DNA of 64,000 nt from the NCBI GenBank assembly GCA_018697195.1, contig CM031879.1, positions 20,873,998-20,937,997 of the forward strand. The letters are read 5' to 3'. The stretch comes from Certhia americana (Eukaryota; Chordata; Aves; Passeriformes; Certhiidae). The notes under the pieces were generated by a model that saw nothing but the letters and a program-made list of their open reading frames with translations, made no database searches and was not told the origin of the DNA. The number at the start of each line of letters is the position of its first letter. The first letter of the stretch is position 1. Of the stretch, positions 31,397 through 44,300 are shown in pieces. Both the position numbers and the translations under genes were made by a program.

Positions 31397-33057
31397 CAAG
31401 TATTTTGTCTTGGATATAATCCCAAATGAGTGGATTTTTTTCTTGACTGGAAAATTAGGTTTGCACAGTATTCGAGGTGACAGAGCACCATCTTTTTTTT
31501 ACATCAATCCATCATCAAACTATATAAGGGATCAAATTGCAGACACAGTTGCCTTAGGACAACTATACTGATTTGGAACTGTGGAGAATTCCATAAACCA
31601 GTAACAGAAAGCTTCTCTGCAAGCTGACTAGTCAGATATTTTGATGCAGGATGATCACTGGAAGATGATTCAGAAGGAACCATTACGATCGTCAGCAGGA
31701 CAATTTAAGTTGCTGTTGCATTTACTTCCTTGAAGGACAAAGTCGGTCAGGAGGAGGCCACAGCAGTACTCATCTTGCATCCATCTGAGTCTAACCTCAC
31801 TAATGACATATCACCAATGAAACTATTGGCCCAGAAGCAAATTATTCTCTCCCATCAGAGAAAAGAGCTTTCTGAGGAATAATCTACCTATTTTGTTACA
31901 TAGGCAGAAGAACCTGAAGCAGATTGAGAACAACAGGAGGAGGTAATTAAGAATGAGGAAGATAGAACACAACTGAGTTGGATACAGAAGAAAAAAACTA
32001 GGAGCTACCTTCTTTTTTTTTATTTTGGAGTAAGACTGGAGGAAGCAGAAGGACATTCTGGGTTGAAAGTTCATTTTAGGAAAAATTCACTAAATTGCCT
32101 CAATTCCATTATGCTGAACCAGCCTTCAAAAGAAGCCTTTCTGGACATCTGATAATCAATGTAAGAGTAGAAAAACTGAAAGCCTGAACAGAAAATGAAT
32201 AAGTATTTCTCAGCCTAATTAATACACACATCAACTAATTCCCAAAGGATTTATTCACATTTTATTGTAGAACTTGCCAAGATGATTACAAAAGTATTTC
32301 ATGCCTTCTATTGAACCCCTATTTATGCTTTAGCCCTTTCCTTAAAATAGAATGTTTCGTTATACGCAATAATTCATATATGTAAATGTCAAATTCAGTG
32401 ATTTCTGAAGCCCTAAGTACAAAATCCCACCTGTCATATGAAAATAAGTGGTCCTGTCTCAGACTTACTGTTAACACTGCAAATATTCAAAGCAGCAAAT
32501 ATCTGTTAAGTTTCTTTATACTCCTAAAGACAGAGAGAGGTATAAAAAAAGTAACTCAACTAGTTTCATTCTATTTTTCTGATGTGCTCATTTCAAATGG
32601 GAACTCTGATGTTCCCAGGAAAATGATATTATTAAGGAGACTATATCAGTCTTTTAGACAGTGAATGTTCTTCACATTATTTTCTGATTTAAGATCAGAT
32701 GCATTATGATGTCCTCAGTTCTGTCTTGGAAGCAGACTCAGATGCCTAAACTGTTTAGGAAAGGTGCTGAAAATTTGTCATAATCAAGCACTAGATTCAA
32801 ACAAATACGTCTTACCTGGTCTCCAATAAAACACCCTTACCCAAGCTAGCAACGAACAAAGCTTAGTGACAGAGATGTATCAGTTCCCAGACATTTGCAT
32901 TTAAAAGAGTGTTGTTAAGAAAATGGAATATTATATGTCATAAACTCATCACATAATGAAAGCAATAACAATGAGTTATGGGTTTGGCACTGATCCACCA
33001 AAGTTTCCAGATGCTTTGCAAAATGTACAAACCTACAGTCTGTACTCAGTTACAAAG

Positions 33058-33125
33058 CTTTAGTTACTTTGGTGGAGTTACACCAGGCTGACACAGCAAC
33101 AGCTGAATGCAGGTTCAGTCCTCAT
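33058..33125 (+). repeat. Possible ancient amniote repeat remnant
   Basis: TACTTTGGTGGAGTTACACC followed by AGGCTGACAC resembles a CTTCAGTGGAGTTACACCAG core seen in very old amniote repeats. It is short and diverged. Confidence 0.3.
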
Positions 33126-35304
33126 CTGCAACAATAAAATGAAAAAAGTATGAAATAGCTTAAGAAAAAGAATCTAAGTTTATTAAGGATTACAATAAAC
33201 TGCTTGACAATGTCAATGTAAACTATGTAATATTTCTGAAAAGAATTCCATGAATATAAGTCAAATAAAGAGAATAATCTTTCCCTTCTTTTACACAGAA
33301 GAATTTCATGCAGTTAATGCTGAATTCTCTGCTGGATATTTCAAGACCCTGTGTCTCATAGCCTGAAGTTATGTTCAGGTCATTTTGACTATCTGTTAGT
33401 CATCACATATTTGTTAAAGGACTTCTGAATGTTTATTAGTAGTTTTGAAAATGCATTCCAGTCATGTGTACAATTCTTGAAACGTGTGGCCAAAGCTGTG
33501 TGCACAATTGAAATCAGTATGTGCAAAAGTGTGTTTTTCAAAGCACAACTAAAGATGGTTGGGATTCTGTGACCCAGGCACCTTCTCATCCCTTGGCAAA
33601 AATTCCTTAAAAAAAACCAAAACAAAGTGCCATTTTATCCTTACTACTGCAAGTTAAGGACTGCTGATAGTGAGACATAATGCAAGTTTCTCCCATTGAA
33701 AGCTACAATTTTTTTTTGCTGTTTATATTACGCCTTTAATAGGGACGTCTTTTCTTCTGGAAGGTTTTTTGATCAGGTAGCATTGCTTATCACACTAGCT
33801 CCTCTCTATCTGTATCTAAGTGTTAGCAACACTGGGAATTGACAACATACAAAAGCTAACACTGCACTTTCTTTATCAGGGCATAGTGGACCTGAGTCAG
33901 CACCCTGCCAAAGGAACTCTGGAGAAGCCTTCCATGAGCTCAGGTAAAAGGAAACAGAGTGACTCCCTCCAGGTATTTTTCTGCATCCTTCAGAAAACTG
34001 GACAGCTAATGTACCTGCTTAGCCAAGGATTCACAGACTATGTCCTTACATCCTGGATCTCAATGTCCAGTTCACCAACAGCCTCTAAGGTGCTCAGTGA
34101 TTTGGTGCAATATTTAAAAGGGCTTAACCCTGTTTGCACAGGAAGAAAACATCAGCATTGCAGGGGGTCACTGTATTCTGGGTTTCACCACTTGTGAGCT
34201 TACAGTCTTTTGTACTCCTCTTCCAATTCTTCTTGGACTGCAATCTAATCTGCTTGGATTATTACAAACAAATATCCAATTTATTTTCTGGTTTAAAAAT
34301 TTTCCTGACATCTAATTTCCTCTTGCATATGGGGAACTGGAAGGTTTGTGAAAGTGGAACCTGCCTATGAACTTTCACAGTGACTGAGCTGACCAACAGT
34401 GTACCTCATCCCTAAGGGAAGGTGGGTGACTGGGGGCATCAGCTCATGCAGAGCAAACTTTAACTTCATTCTCCTCAATCTATATACATGCTCAGCAAGA
34501 TTCTCAGAGGAAACAAGAAAAGTGAGACAGCTGAAAGGAAAAAGGGAAGAAAAAAGAAAGAGGAAAATTTAAGACCTACAAAATTTCATACAGGAGAAAC
34601 AAAGTACCATAACCTTGTACTGGTATTAATTTTATTTTGCTACTCTTACTCTAAACACCAGCCTTAGTTTTTCCAACCCTGTGTAGCAGTCAAAATTTTA
34701 CAGCAGAAGATTGAATACACAGCTGAATAGAGAGCAGCAGTGGCAGAGCTTATCACAGACAAGAAACTTTGAATACTAGAAATGAAATACCAGTGTAAGT
34801 TTGCATGCCAGGGACTGAGAGCTGCTGCTATAGATGATGTTCTTACATGGCTGTTCTGTTACAGCTTGTAGAGATAACTGTAGTACTTCCCTTTGGTCAC
34901 TGTAAACCATCTATATTATTTTGATCTCAGGGTTACTAAAACACAAATAAATTCTTTAGTCATGTGTTCCTAACATTTGTTAGTGGTGTACAGTATGCAT
35001 ACTGCAGAACCTTGTCTTGTACAGCCACAGGAAGGGACTCTGCTCATGCCTGGCGCTGCCTGTAGCTTTCATTTAGAGTTCAAGTTTTCAGTCACAAGAT
35101 TTGAATTTTAGCTTAAAAAAAACCCCAACAAACCAAAACAACTCCTCTAAATTGTTCCTGTTTTAAGAATGGAAAAGTCATATCCTAAGATTTTAGTGTG
35201 AAGATTAACACACAGTGCTACACGATGTATCCACACATTTCTAATGTTTTCCTAAAATCAAGTACAAGTACAGAATTGTTGTTGCATTTTTTTTCCTCAC
35301 ACTC

Positions 35305-35858
35305 TGTTGCAGCAGACTTCTCATTATGGATAGAAATGAGCCAAGACAGATTTTTATTAAACAACATGAGAAAAGTCCCAGTTTATTCTTCTTTACAGCT
35401 CAGCCATCCTGACTCTGACTACAGCAACCTCCTACTGTAGGGTCCAACTGCAGACTCTGACTCTGGTTATTTCCTACTGGACTACAGCTGCACGTAGTAG
35501 TTTGCAGACTCTGAACACGGGATTTTAGCTAGCTCAGCTATGACTGCAGGCTCCAACAGCAAGCTCTAACCCCATCGGACCCAGACTATCCTCACAGCAG
35601 ATCTTTTGCCAGCAGCAACGCTCTTCCTTGTTTCATTCCTCCTTGTATCTCTCCTTCTCCCTCAGTACTCCTCTACCTCCACAAGGTTCTCTACCTCAAA
35701 GTCCTCCTTAACCAGCCACCCCACCCTTTTAATCACACCTATCTTTATTAGTCACAGCTGTGACCCATTAAGGGCAAGTCTATTTCTCTTCTTTGTTAAT
35801 TAGTACAACTGTGACTTATTAGAGGCAAGGTCTCCTGTAATCCCTTCTTCTACCTACA
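35305..35858 (-). mobile_element. Solo LTR, probably ERVK-type
   Basis: On the minus strand this 554-bp element begins TGTAGGTAGAAG and ends CTGCTGCAACA. On the plus strand it is bounded by ACACTC (35299-35304) and ATACTC (35859-35864), a 6-bp duplication with one mismatch, as expected for ERVK-like insertions. Two AATAAA-type signals (AATAAACTGG and TAATAAAAATC on the minus strand) lie near its 3' end, matching LTR R/U5 layout. The interior includes CTGACTCTGACT-like short repeats. I do not recognise the subfamily. No gag, pol or env remains beside it, so it is a solo LTR. Confidence 0.75.
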
Positions 35859-37282
35859 ATACTCTATTGTGTCCAGATATTCATGAAGACCTCAGTTTAG
35901 CCTTTGCTCTCCTTGCACAATCAGTTAGAAGATTCCAGGTGTTGTGTTTACTCCCAAATTAGACTTGTCAACTCATTCAGTGAAAAGAATACAAAGATTT
36001 GGCAAAGGGAAAACTTTAGGTATTTAACTGCAAATATAAAGAAACAGTAAGAGGAGTGGTTGATTTGACAGTAAACATTAATATCTTGCAGATTTCTGAG
36101 GAATGAAAGCTCTGTGTTTACCAGTGAATTTAGGAAAGGATGACAATAAAATCATATTTGGCAAAAGACATAATATGCACTGTGTAATACTTCAGTGGAT
36201 TTTACTATTAAAAATAAAAAATGCTTAAATTATCTCTTGGACAATGATGATTAGGTAAAGCGTTCCTTGTATAGACATTTTTAGTCTTGAGTATTTGATT
36301 TAGTACCGCTGATAAAATGTATTTATGGGGAAATTTTAAAGGTACATGCAAGGAACTTAAGCCAGTTGAATACTCTGTTCATAAATGAGTGGAAAATCTG
36401 GCAACTTGATGTCTGAAGAGTCACCCAAGTATGATGTTCACAAGATAAAAGATCAGTCAACACAAAACATTCAATTAAATCTTCTCCCTCTCCTTTGATT
36501 ACTTCCCCTACTTGCCAAGGCTCTGGCCCAATGGGAATTGAGAAACAAATCCTAAATCCACTTGAGGATTTCCAAAATTGCATGCCTTTGATCTGTTTTC
36601 CCCTAAAAATTTTGATCAAACTCCATTACATTACCAGATGAGGAAGATTAGCATTTTTCATTTTCATAGTTGTTCATTTTGAAAGGGACATTGATGCTGG
36701 ATCTAACTGATATTTATCCACAAAGGTGCCAAAACAAAACAACCAAATGTTACTGATGAGCACATAAACAAGGAGAAAGACAGAAAGAAAAAAAGAAGGA
36801 ACAAGAGGCTATATTCTTTCTTTGTTAGTTCTGATTATTCTAGCATGTTATGTTCTACCAATTTATAAAGACTTCAGGAAATCACACTGCAAAACTAGTT
36901 CAGAAGACAGTATCCAGGCACCCTATGTATAAGAAAATCCCTGATACTTATTGACATTGTGTAATCAATGAATACGCTTCTCTGAAGTAATAATGTGATA
37001 ATTCACATAAAAAAATTAAACAGATCTTTTTTTTTCATATCTAACAAACAGGGTCATTTTTCATAGATATCAAAGCATGTCTTCATGCAAAAGAGCAAAA
37101 CAACTTAGAAGACAAAAGTCAGGAGCAATGATAGCTACTACAAATATGTTTCTGTTTTAGGAATAAATCAATAATGACTGTCCTGGACAAATGTGAAAAT
37201 GGGTACAACTATACACATCCCAGACCTAATAAATACAGCTTAAGACTTTGGCCCTGAAAAGATGGAGACATATGGTATTATT

Positions 37283-37375
37283 CAGAAAATGGTACCCCAC
37301 TGACTTCAGTGGAAATGTCCAGTGTGGGAAATTAAGTGTGCACACCACTTTGCAGAAAATTGCACTAGATCTTCC
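37283..37375 (+). repeat. Possible ancient amniote interspersed repeat remnant
   Basis: CCCCACTGACTTCAGTGGAA, followed at a distance by ACACCACTTTGCAGAAAATT, resembles old amniote-wide repeats that carry a TGACTTCAATGG core and a CACTTTGCAGGAT end. This is pattern memory only and the family name is uncertain. Confidence 0.35.
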
Positions 37376-38742
37376 TGTTTTCCCTCTAAAACCTCATCAA
37401 GCCGTGGGGATTAGAGATCCCTGAAGCATTTACTATGTTTGCTTTACTATATTGTTGTTTAGTTCCTGCATTCTATTAGTGTCCCCTTTTGTCTAGAATT
37501 TACTTGGCAGCTCTTAGAGAATTTGTTACTATCATAATCAATTTCCAGCACTCTCTCACAAAAAAAAAAATTCTGAAGTGTTAAACATCTGCTTTAAAAA
37601 AGCCCCACAAAAGTACCACTAAATTAAAATTGTGCAACTATTCAGTCAAGAATTTAATCTCTTGAAAAAGATATTATGGCATATTGCACAACAAGTTTGC
37701 TTAGGAATGTTTTGGTTTTGATTAAAAAAAGACAATCCCTCAAGTTTTTTTCCAATATCTTTTTTTGGTTTATATCTGTAGCTCAATAGTATGAAAAAAA
37801 CTAGGCTGTTGGATCAGGAAAGGTATAGCACAATGGGGACAGTTATCAGGAGTATCAGTAGGGTTTTTGAATTGGGACAACCTACCTCATAGGAAAAAAT
37901 TCATATAGCAACAAGAGGTCATGGAAATTACCTTGCCTTGTCAGGCGACCAGACAGCAACACTGAAGGTACTCAAGGTTTGGTACAGGTACAAAAGCACA
38001 GGTACCTAGGGTCACTTGGTACATGACCAAAAAAAACCCATGGTTTTGAACATACGGAGCACTTACACAGAACTGGCAGGTGTGCGCAGTCCTAGTTTCT
38101 TTGGGATCAGTAGCTTGAAGGAAGATGTTATACTGAGCTTCTGATGTGATAAGAAGTGAGTATTGTGGCAATTGATACCTGCTCCCTTTCTCTTTGTATA
38201 CTTTACATGTGGCAGTTTCTAGTAGGTTCCTTGGTCCTTTTCTAAAGTGATTTCATTGCTAAAGGTATAACAGCTGGGAGCTTCCCTGCTGAAGCTTTTC
38301 CTTACCTTGGAGGAACTTAAACTAAGAGATCAGAGTGACTGTAAACATTCATCAGCCCTTCTCCCAGCAGAGCCTGCTATAGCTAGGGAAAGGCTTATGC
38401 CTTTTTACTCCACTGAGGTCAATAAAAAGAAAGCTGACTAAGGGGTAGGGACCACCTGGAAATATCAGGATAGACATTTAAATTTTTAAGCCCATTCGGG
38501 TTCTTCTAAGGTTTTGGTTTTCAGGAGATTTTTCACTGTTGCATGTGCCATCCATGAAGAAAACATGGCCACATAGGGAATGTCTGAATGAAGAAGAAAA
38601 TAATGCAAAATCCCTAAAACACAGGAGCAACGATTCCATAGGAAAGCACAGGCACTATTTTTGTTACAATCTATTGGTGGTATGAACCGAAAATGCTGCA
38701 GCTGTCCCAAGGTATTTGATAAATCAAGGCATCCTACAGGAC

Positions 38743-39896
38743 TGTAGTGGTTTGCATGGTAAGCATTTAGTACTGGGGGAAGCTTATAGGGGTGGTTTCT
38801 GTGAGAAGCTGCCATGAAGTACCTCCATGTCTGTCGCACTATGACACAACAAGAGAATCCATGCCAGCCAGATCCAAGATGGACCAGCCACTGGAAAAGA
38901 CTGAGCCAATCAGAGATAGTGGTACTGCCTCTGGGATAACAGAGTAAAGAAAAATATAAAATATTTATTATGCAGAGGTAATTGTGACTAGAGAAGACAG
39001 GACTGAGAATATGTGGGACAAACAACTGTGCAGACACCAAAGCCAGTGGAGAAGGAGGGAGAGGAAGTGTACCAGGTGCTAGAGCAGAGATTCCTATGCA
39101 AAACCTGGTGCAGACCACGGTGTGACAGGCTGTGCCCCTGCAGACTATGGAGGTCCATGATGGAGCAGAGATCCATCCACAGCCCATGGAAGAACCCCAT
39201 GCTGGAGCAGCTGGACACATGAGAGAAGACTGTAATGCCGTGGGAAGTCTGCACTGGAACAGGCTCCTGGCAGGGACCTGAGAACCTGTGGAGATGAGTC
39301 CATGCTGGTGTAGGTCTGTTGGCAGGACTTCTGATTCTATAGAGGACCCACACTGGGGCAGTCTGTTCCAGGACTGCACCCTGTGGAAAGGGACACACGC
39401 CAGAGCAGTTCATGAAAAACTGCAGTCTGGGGAAGGACTCACTGGAGAAGTTTGAGGAGGACTGTCTCCTGTGGGAGAGATGTCATGCTGGAGCAGCAGT
39501 AAGGACTCCTCTCCCTGAAGAGGAAGCAGCAGAAGAAACAATGTGATGAACTAGCCGTAACCTCAATTCCCCATTTCCCTGCACGACTAGTGGGGAAGAT
39601 TTATAGAATCAAGACCAAAGTTAAGACCAGGGAAGGAGAGAAGGGTGGAAAGAAATGTGTTTTTAAGGTTTGTTTTACTTTTCATTATCCTACGCTGGTT
39701 TTGATTGGTAATAAATTACACCAATTTCCCTAAGTCAAGACTGTTTTGCCAATGACAGTTATCAGTGAGTGACCTCTCCCTGACCTTATCTCAACCCAAA
39801 ACCCTTTCATCATATTTTTTCTCCCCTGCCAAGTTGAGGAGGGGAGAGACAGAGTGGCTTTGGTGGGCCTGGGTCAAGCCTGGGTCAACCACCACA
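38743..39896 (+). mobile_element. Solo LTR of an avian endogenous retrovirus, probably ERVL-type
   Basis: This is an LTR of about 1.15 kb with termini TGTAGTGG...CACCACA. It is flanked by a 5-bp target-site duplication with one mismatch (AGGAC at 38738-38742, AAGAC at 39897-39901). The interior has short degenerate repeats of the type CCCACACTGGGGCAGTCTG. A polyadenylation-type AATAAA lies in GGTAATAAATTAC near 39709, followed by a pyrimidine-rich end. I recognise it as a family common in bird genomes, and a 5-bp duplication fits ERVL. The exact Repbase name is uncertain. No internal viral genes flank it. The 297-aa minus-strand open frame across its left half is non-viral shadow sequence in the LTR. 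Confidence 0.85.
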
Positions 39897-39998
39897 AAGA
39901 CATATGAAGAGTAAACAAATAAAATAAACAATTCTTATGGAAAAATAGACAGTTTCTCACACCTGAAACAGAGATACAGGTCTCATTCAGAATCTCTC

Positions 39999-40264
39999 AA
40001 ATCATAGATGCATAAAACATCCAGAGTTGGAAGAGACACATAAGGATCATTGAGTTCAGTTACTGGCCTTGCACAGGCAGCCTCATGAGTCACACCCTGT
40101 GTTCAAACACTTCTTGAATTCTGCCAGGCTGGTGCTGTAACCATTTCCCTGGAGAGACTGTGCCACTGCCCGAACACTCTCCGGATGAAAAACCTTTTCC
40201 TAAGGTTAATAAGTTTTTTTAATGTCTAGCCCAAATCTTGTCTGACACAGCTTCATGACATTAA
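39999..40264 (-). mobile_element. CR1 3' fragment next to the solo LTR
   Basis: This is reversed CR1, beginning with ATCATAGATGCATAAAACAT and AGTTGGAAGAGACACATAAG. It continues with CCCTGGAGAGACTGTGCCAC and AACCTTTTCCTAAGGTTAAT. It lies about 100 bp right of the LTR at 38743-39896 but is unrelated to it. The right boundary is approximate. Confidence 0.85.
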
Positions 40265-41304
40265 AGTAAAAATGCTGGCCAGAACATGGCCACAGGTTAA
40301 CTGAATTACTCATAATCACAGACCTTTAAACCAAATGCAGTAGAGAAGACAGCATCTCTGGCAGTGACAACACTAGGTAAGTGAAGGTGGCTTTATTCCA
40401 CAATGACTTTCAGAAAAAATTTTCCCATTTTCCATGGGTTATACAGAGGAGGCAATGCCTTCCTTAGAAACGAAGGAATAACAGAATGACAGGCTGAGAC
40501 AACAGTCCACCTGTACCACATATTACTCAAATTCTTTACTGAAGTCCAGAGGACTTCTGCATATGGTGGCTCATTGTCATGGCTGTTTCACTTTTCATGC
40601 CATGCTCAGACATTAAGCCACTCACAACTGCTCCTTCTTAAATAAACTCCAGAAGCCTTTGATCTGTGTTCTACAAGGCTTCCCAGCAGATAATGGCATC
40701 TACTTTATTTTTCAGACAACACCAATGGAATGAGATTTATGAATAACTTCTGTCCTCTGAAGCAGTCTGGTTGCAAACAGCTGAGTACATGCCACTCAAT
40801 GGAAGACTTATGATCAGCAGCAGAAGTTTGTTTCCCTCCTAAAACTTCTGTATTTTTCAAGATGAGAACCACTGCTGGTGTGGCCAACACATGAAGACTG
40901 ACACTGAAGTGTTTTACACTGTTTTACACTGAAGATCCAACTGTGGTTGACACTAATTTTGAAAATTTGTAACCAGATTAATGTGCAAGGCATCTTTCAG
41001 GTGATGCTTAGAGCGGAATTTTAAAATTTATGCATTTTATTACAAAGTACACACATTAGCTTCAGAGCATCAGATATCTGAGTTTGCATTATCAGTCACA
41101 AAAATACTAAAAACACTAGGTGAAAAGTCTTAGGTCCTAATGTGACTTGCTACAGTGCTGAATACTGCCAGTAGCATATTGCTATGTTTCACACAGAGCT
41201 GTACATGTAAATGAACAGTCTGAGATAACTTGAAAATGTGCTTGATTCAACACAATTAAATGAGAAACAGAACTATGAGTAATCATAACTATATGAGCAA
41301 AAAT

Positions 41305-41328
41305 TTAAATAAATAAATAAATAAATAT
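41305..41328. repeat. (AAAT)n microsatellite
   Basis: About five to six AAAT units. Confidence 0.9.
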
Positions 41329-44300
41329 ACCAAAAGTGTTGCGAAATAGACCACAATAATTCTTTATAAAGAGATCTAATATTGTAAAACCTAGGGATCC
41401 AAACATAGCATGAGAGGAATGTTTTTTTCTTCTTTGAAACACAGTGAAATATGCTCCCAACCAATGTTTCTCAGCAAATAGACTGACTGTCTTTAGCAAA
41501 AGGGTAAGGACTCATTTCAAGAGTGGCAGTATGTGTAAAAGAAGGTAAATGACCTTCAAGACTCAATTTAAAGTTCAAGCTAATTTTCTTCCAGTAAGTA
41601 GTCAGACCCTACATCACCCTTACTGAGGTACTCATGTATTCCATTCTGTTATCTGTAATGCATCCCATCTTTTCTCTATGAATTTAGTTTTAACTGATCA
41701 CCATTTTCATTGCAACGTCCTGAAAATAATTTAGGCAGACTATTATAAATGTTTATATTTATTTCAATTTGACCAACTAAAAATAGATCCCTGGGTAAAT
41801 TTTTCATTCATAATCCTTAAGTTAACAAGCATCTGTAATGGCTGGAGCTTCCTATCCAAAAGGGAACAAGACTGGACTTGATGCTGACCTGACTGCAGCT
41901 ACTCTGATGTTATTGATTTAAATTTTGCCCTTGTTTACATCTACACACTCTAGCCCTGAACAAAATCAGAAACATTTACTGTCTACCAGCATTCCACACT
42001 CTTTTATGTTGCATTATGTTTAGTAAATGCCTAACTTGACAACATCCATCACACAGGTAGTTCATTTTATTTGTGCAGCTAAAAAGATAGACTGAAAGCA
42101 CACACACACAAGGATTAAATGGCCTGAATTCCAGATGGCTTGCTTGCTCCATAAAGTAACAGTATCTGCTGAGATGATCATGGTACTGTAGTTCTTTCTC
42201 CTTACCAAATACATGCAGTAGGAAGTTTTCCTCTGCTCTTTTGTCATCTTCTTTGCTGCTCTCTTATTTCATGACCTCTGAGTTAATCCTTCTATTCTTC
42301 CTATTAGCGAGTTTAAGCAGGCAAACTTCAAACAGACTAGTGATGGGTCACAAGGTTTAATGGGCATGTAGATAATCATCTAAATTACATTTCTGCAGCT
42401 GATGGGCCAGACAGGCTTAGAGAGTAACTTTACCAGCTTTCACTGTTAATCAGCAAGGATTGTGTGTCTCAGTACGTATCTGCCTTTGCCTGCCTCCCTG
42501 AGGGCCTGGGTCATACTGACTGATTAACAAAGGCAGCTGCATTAGCTTTCTTCTCCTGAAAAGTGTGGCATGGAGGCCCAAATGACTTGAAAGGCAAATG
42601 TGACCACAGCTCAAACACCAAGCACTCTATTCTCATCACTGTGGAATTGCTGGCCCTCCTCTTGCAGGTTATGATACTCGGCACAACAGTTGTTGCCAAT
42701 TTTCATGATCTGTTAACACTTAGGAAGCCTTATGCTGAAGGTTCTTCTTTCACATCTATTATGGTATCATCAAGGGGAAAATTCAACAGGCTATTTCACA
42801 TTTTCAGATGAATTTGAGAGCAGTGTATGAGGTGAACCAAAAAGAATACACCAATTGAACTGTCAATAATGACTGACCTGGATTTCAGCTTTGAAACACA
42901 AACTGTAGAGGGCCAGGTAAAGAGAATAACAGTTCTCTGTAGGTTACAGAGTTTTTACAGCTACAGAAATAGCAATGGGTCTATACTGTGAAACTAATTT
43001 TCTCAGCAAAGTGTTTCAAATCTGAGTCTCTTCTGTGTTATATATGGGTGATGGTGTTTTATACCTACCCCGATTCCAAAAGGAACAAGAGCAGTGATGG
43101 ATTGGCTTCCTGACTTTGGCTTGTTTTTCTTTTCTTTTACCATTACACACATCACAAAACTGGGCACAGAAGCTGTTACTAAATCCAAATGACAGTCTAC
43201 TTGGAGAGTTCCAGAACTGGAAGAGCTGAGGCGTACAACTGTATAACTAAGCAACGTGCAGCTTCTGTTCAAACGTGGCTCTTGACAGTTTTACCATACA
43301 TCCCTCATGATATGTCTAGGAGCATGACATAAAGTCTTGCAAAGTCACAAGCTCATGTACCAGGAACTGTGATATTCCAGTAACACGTAGCTGGAATGGC
43401 CTGTATTGCACAGGCACCTTGTTTGTTCCTTGTACTTAGAATAGCTTGTGCACAGTGAGCACAAACAGCCCCCTCACTCTACTGCCACATCAGCCTTTTA
43501 ACAAGTGCCACCATTCACCAAAATATGTAACCAAGGCACCAGAGAGCTTGGTGTATCACACGAAGATACTGAAGTTTAACCTTAACAATAACTTTTGCTT
43601 CTGTACGAACTGCATTGACTGTTTATAAAAACCCCACAGACTTACACTCAATATATGCTTTGCAAACACTTCACCCACATGCCTTTACTGATTTGTCTGT
43701 GATTTATAAAGTGGCAGTCTGATCATGGTTTTAATAGTTTGTGTGCTGTCATACAGTGCAAGTAATTTCTAATTAATGAACTTCTCTTCATGAATCAGAC
43801 AGAATTCAATACATTGACAGACTGCAAACACTGACATAGCTATTTACCCAAAACATAAGCTAAATATTTAAGTTCATAAACTTTGGATGACCCCTTCTTC
43901 TTCCCTACCCCCTTCAACTATTGTACTTTTAAATGTCATTGGATTTTCTGGAGCTGGTAAAGGAGAACTGCTTAACTCAAACTTTCAAGTTTTCATACTT
44001 ATATGGTTTATTCAAAGACCTGTAAAGTTTTATGCTTTACTGAACAGATAATTTTTAAGTCCTGATATTGTATAGTTGGAAATGGAAACATCAGAAGATT
44101 ATCATCCACTCTACCTTCCTAATTTAGCCTAGTTAATGTAGGCAATGCAAACCCTGACCCAACATGGTGATTGAGACAGCTAAGCTAGGTTCCTTGTGGA
44201 AACATGGAGCTACAGCAGCTGGTAGAGGGAGGCAGAGTCCTCAAGCACATCACCTGTTCCTCTCCAGACATCTCAGGTGCTTTCACCAGGTAATATCACC

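Noticed and set aside
31092..31571. Open frames of 66 to 118 aa on both strands
   Set aside because: They lie in or next to the CR1 fragment at 30911-31396 and have no splice or start context.
33820..34197. 125-aa plus-strand open frame
   Set aside because: No recognisable family and opposite to the gene. Probably chance, though a pseudogene fragment cannot be excluded.
38486..39379. 297-aa minus-strand open frame, the longest in the window
   Set aside because: Most of it lies inside the solo LTR at 38743-39896, on the antisense strand. Its Ser/Pro/Cys/Trp-rich composition reflects the LTR's internal repeats.
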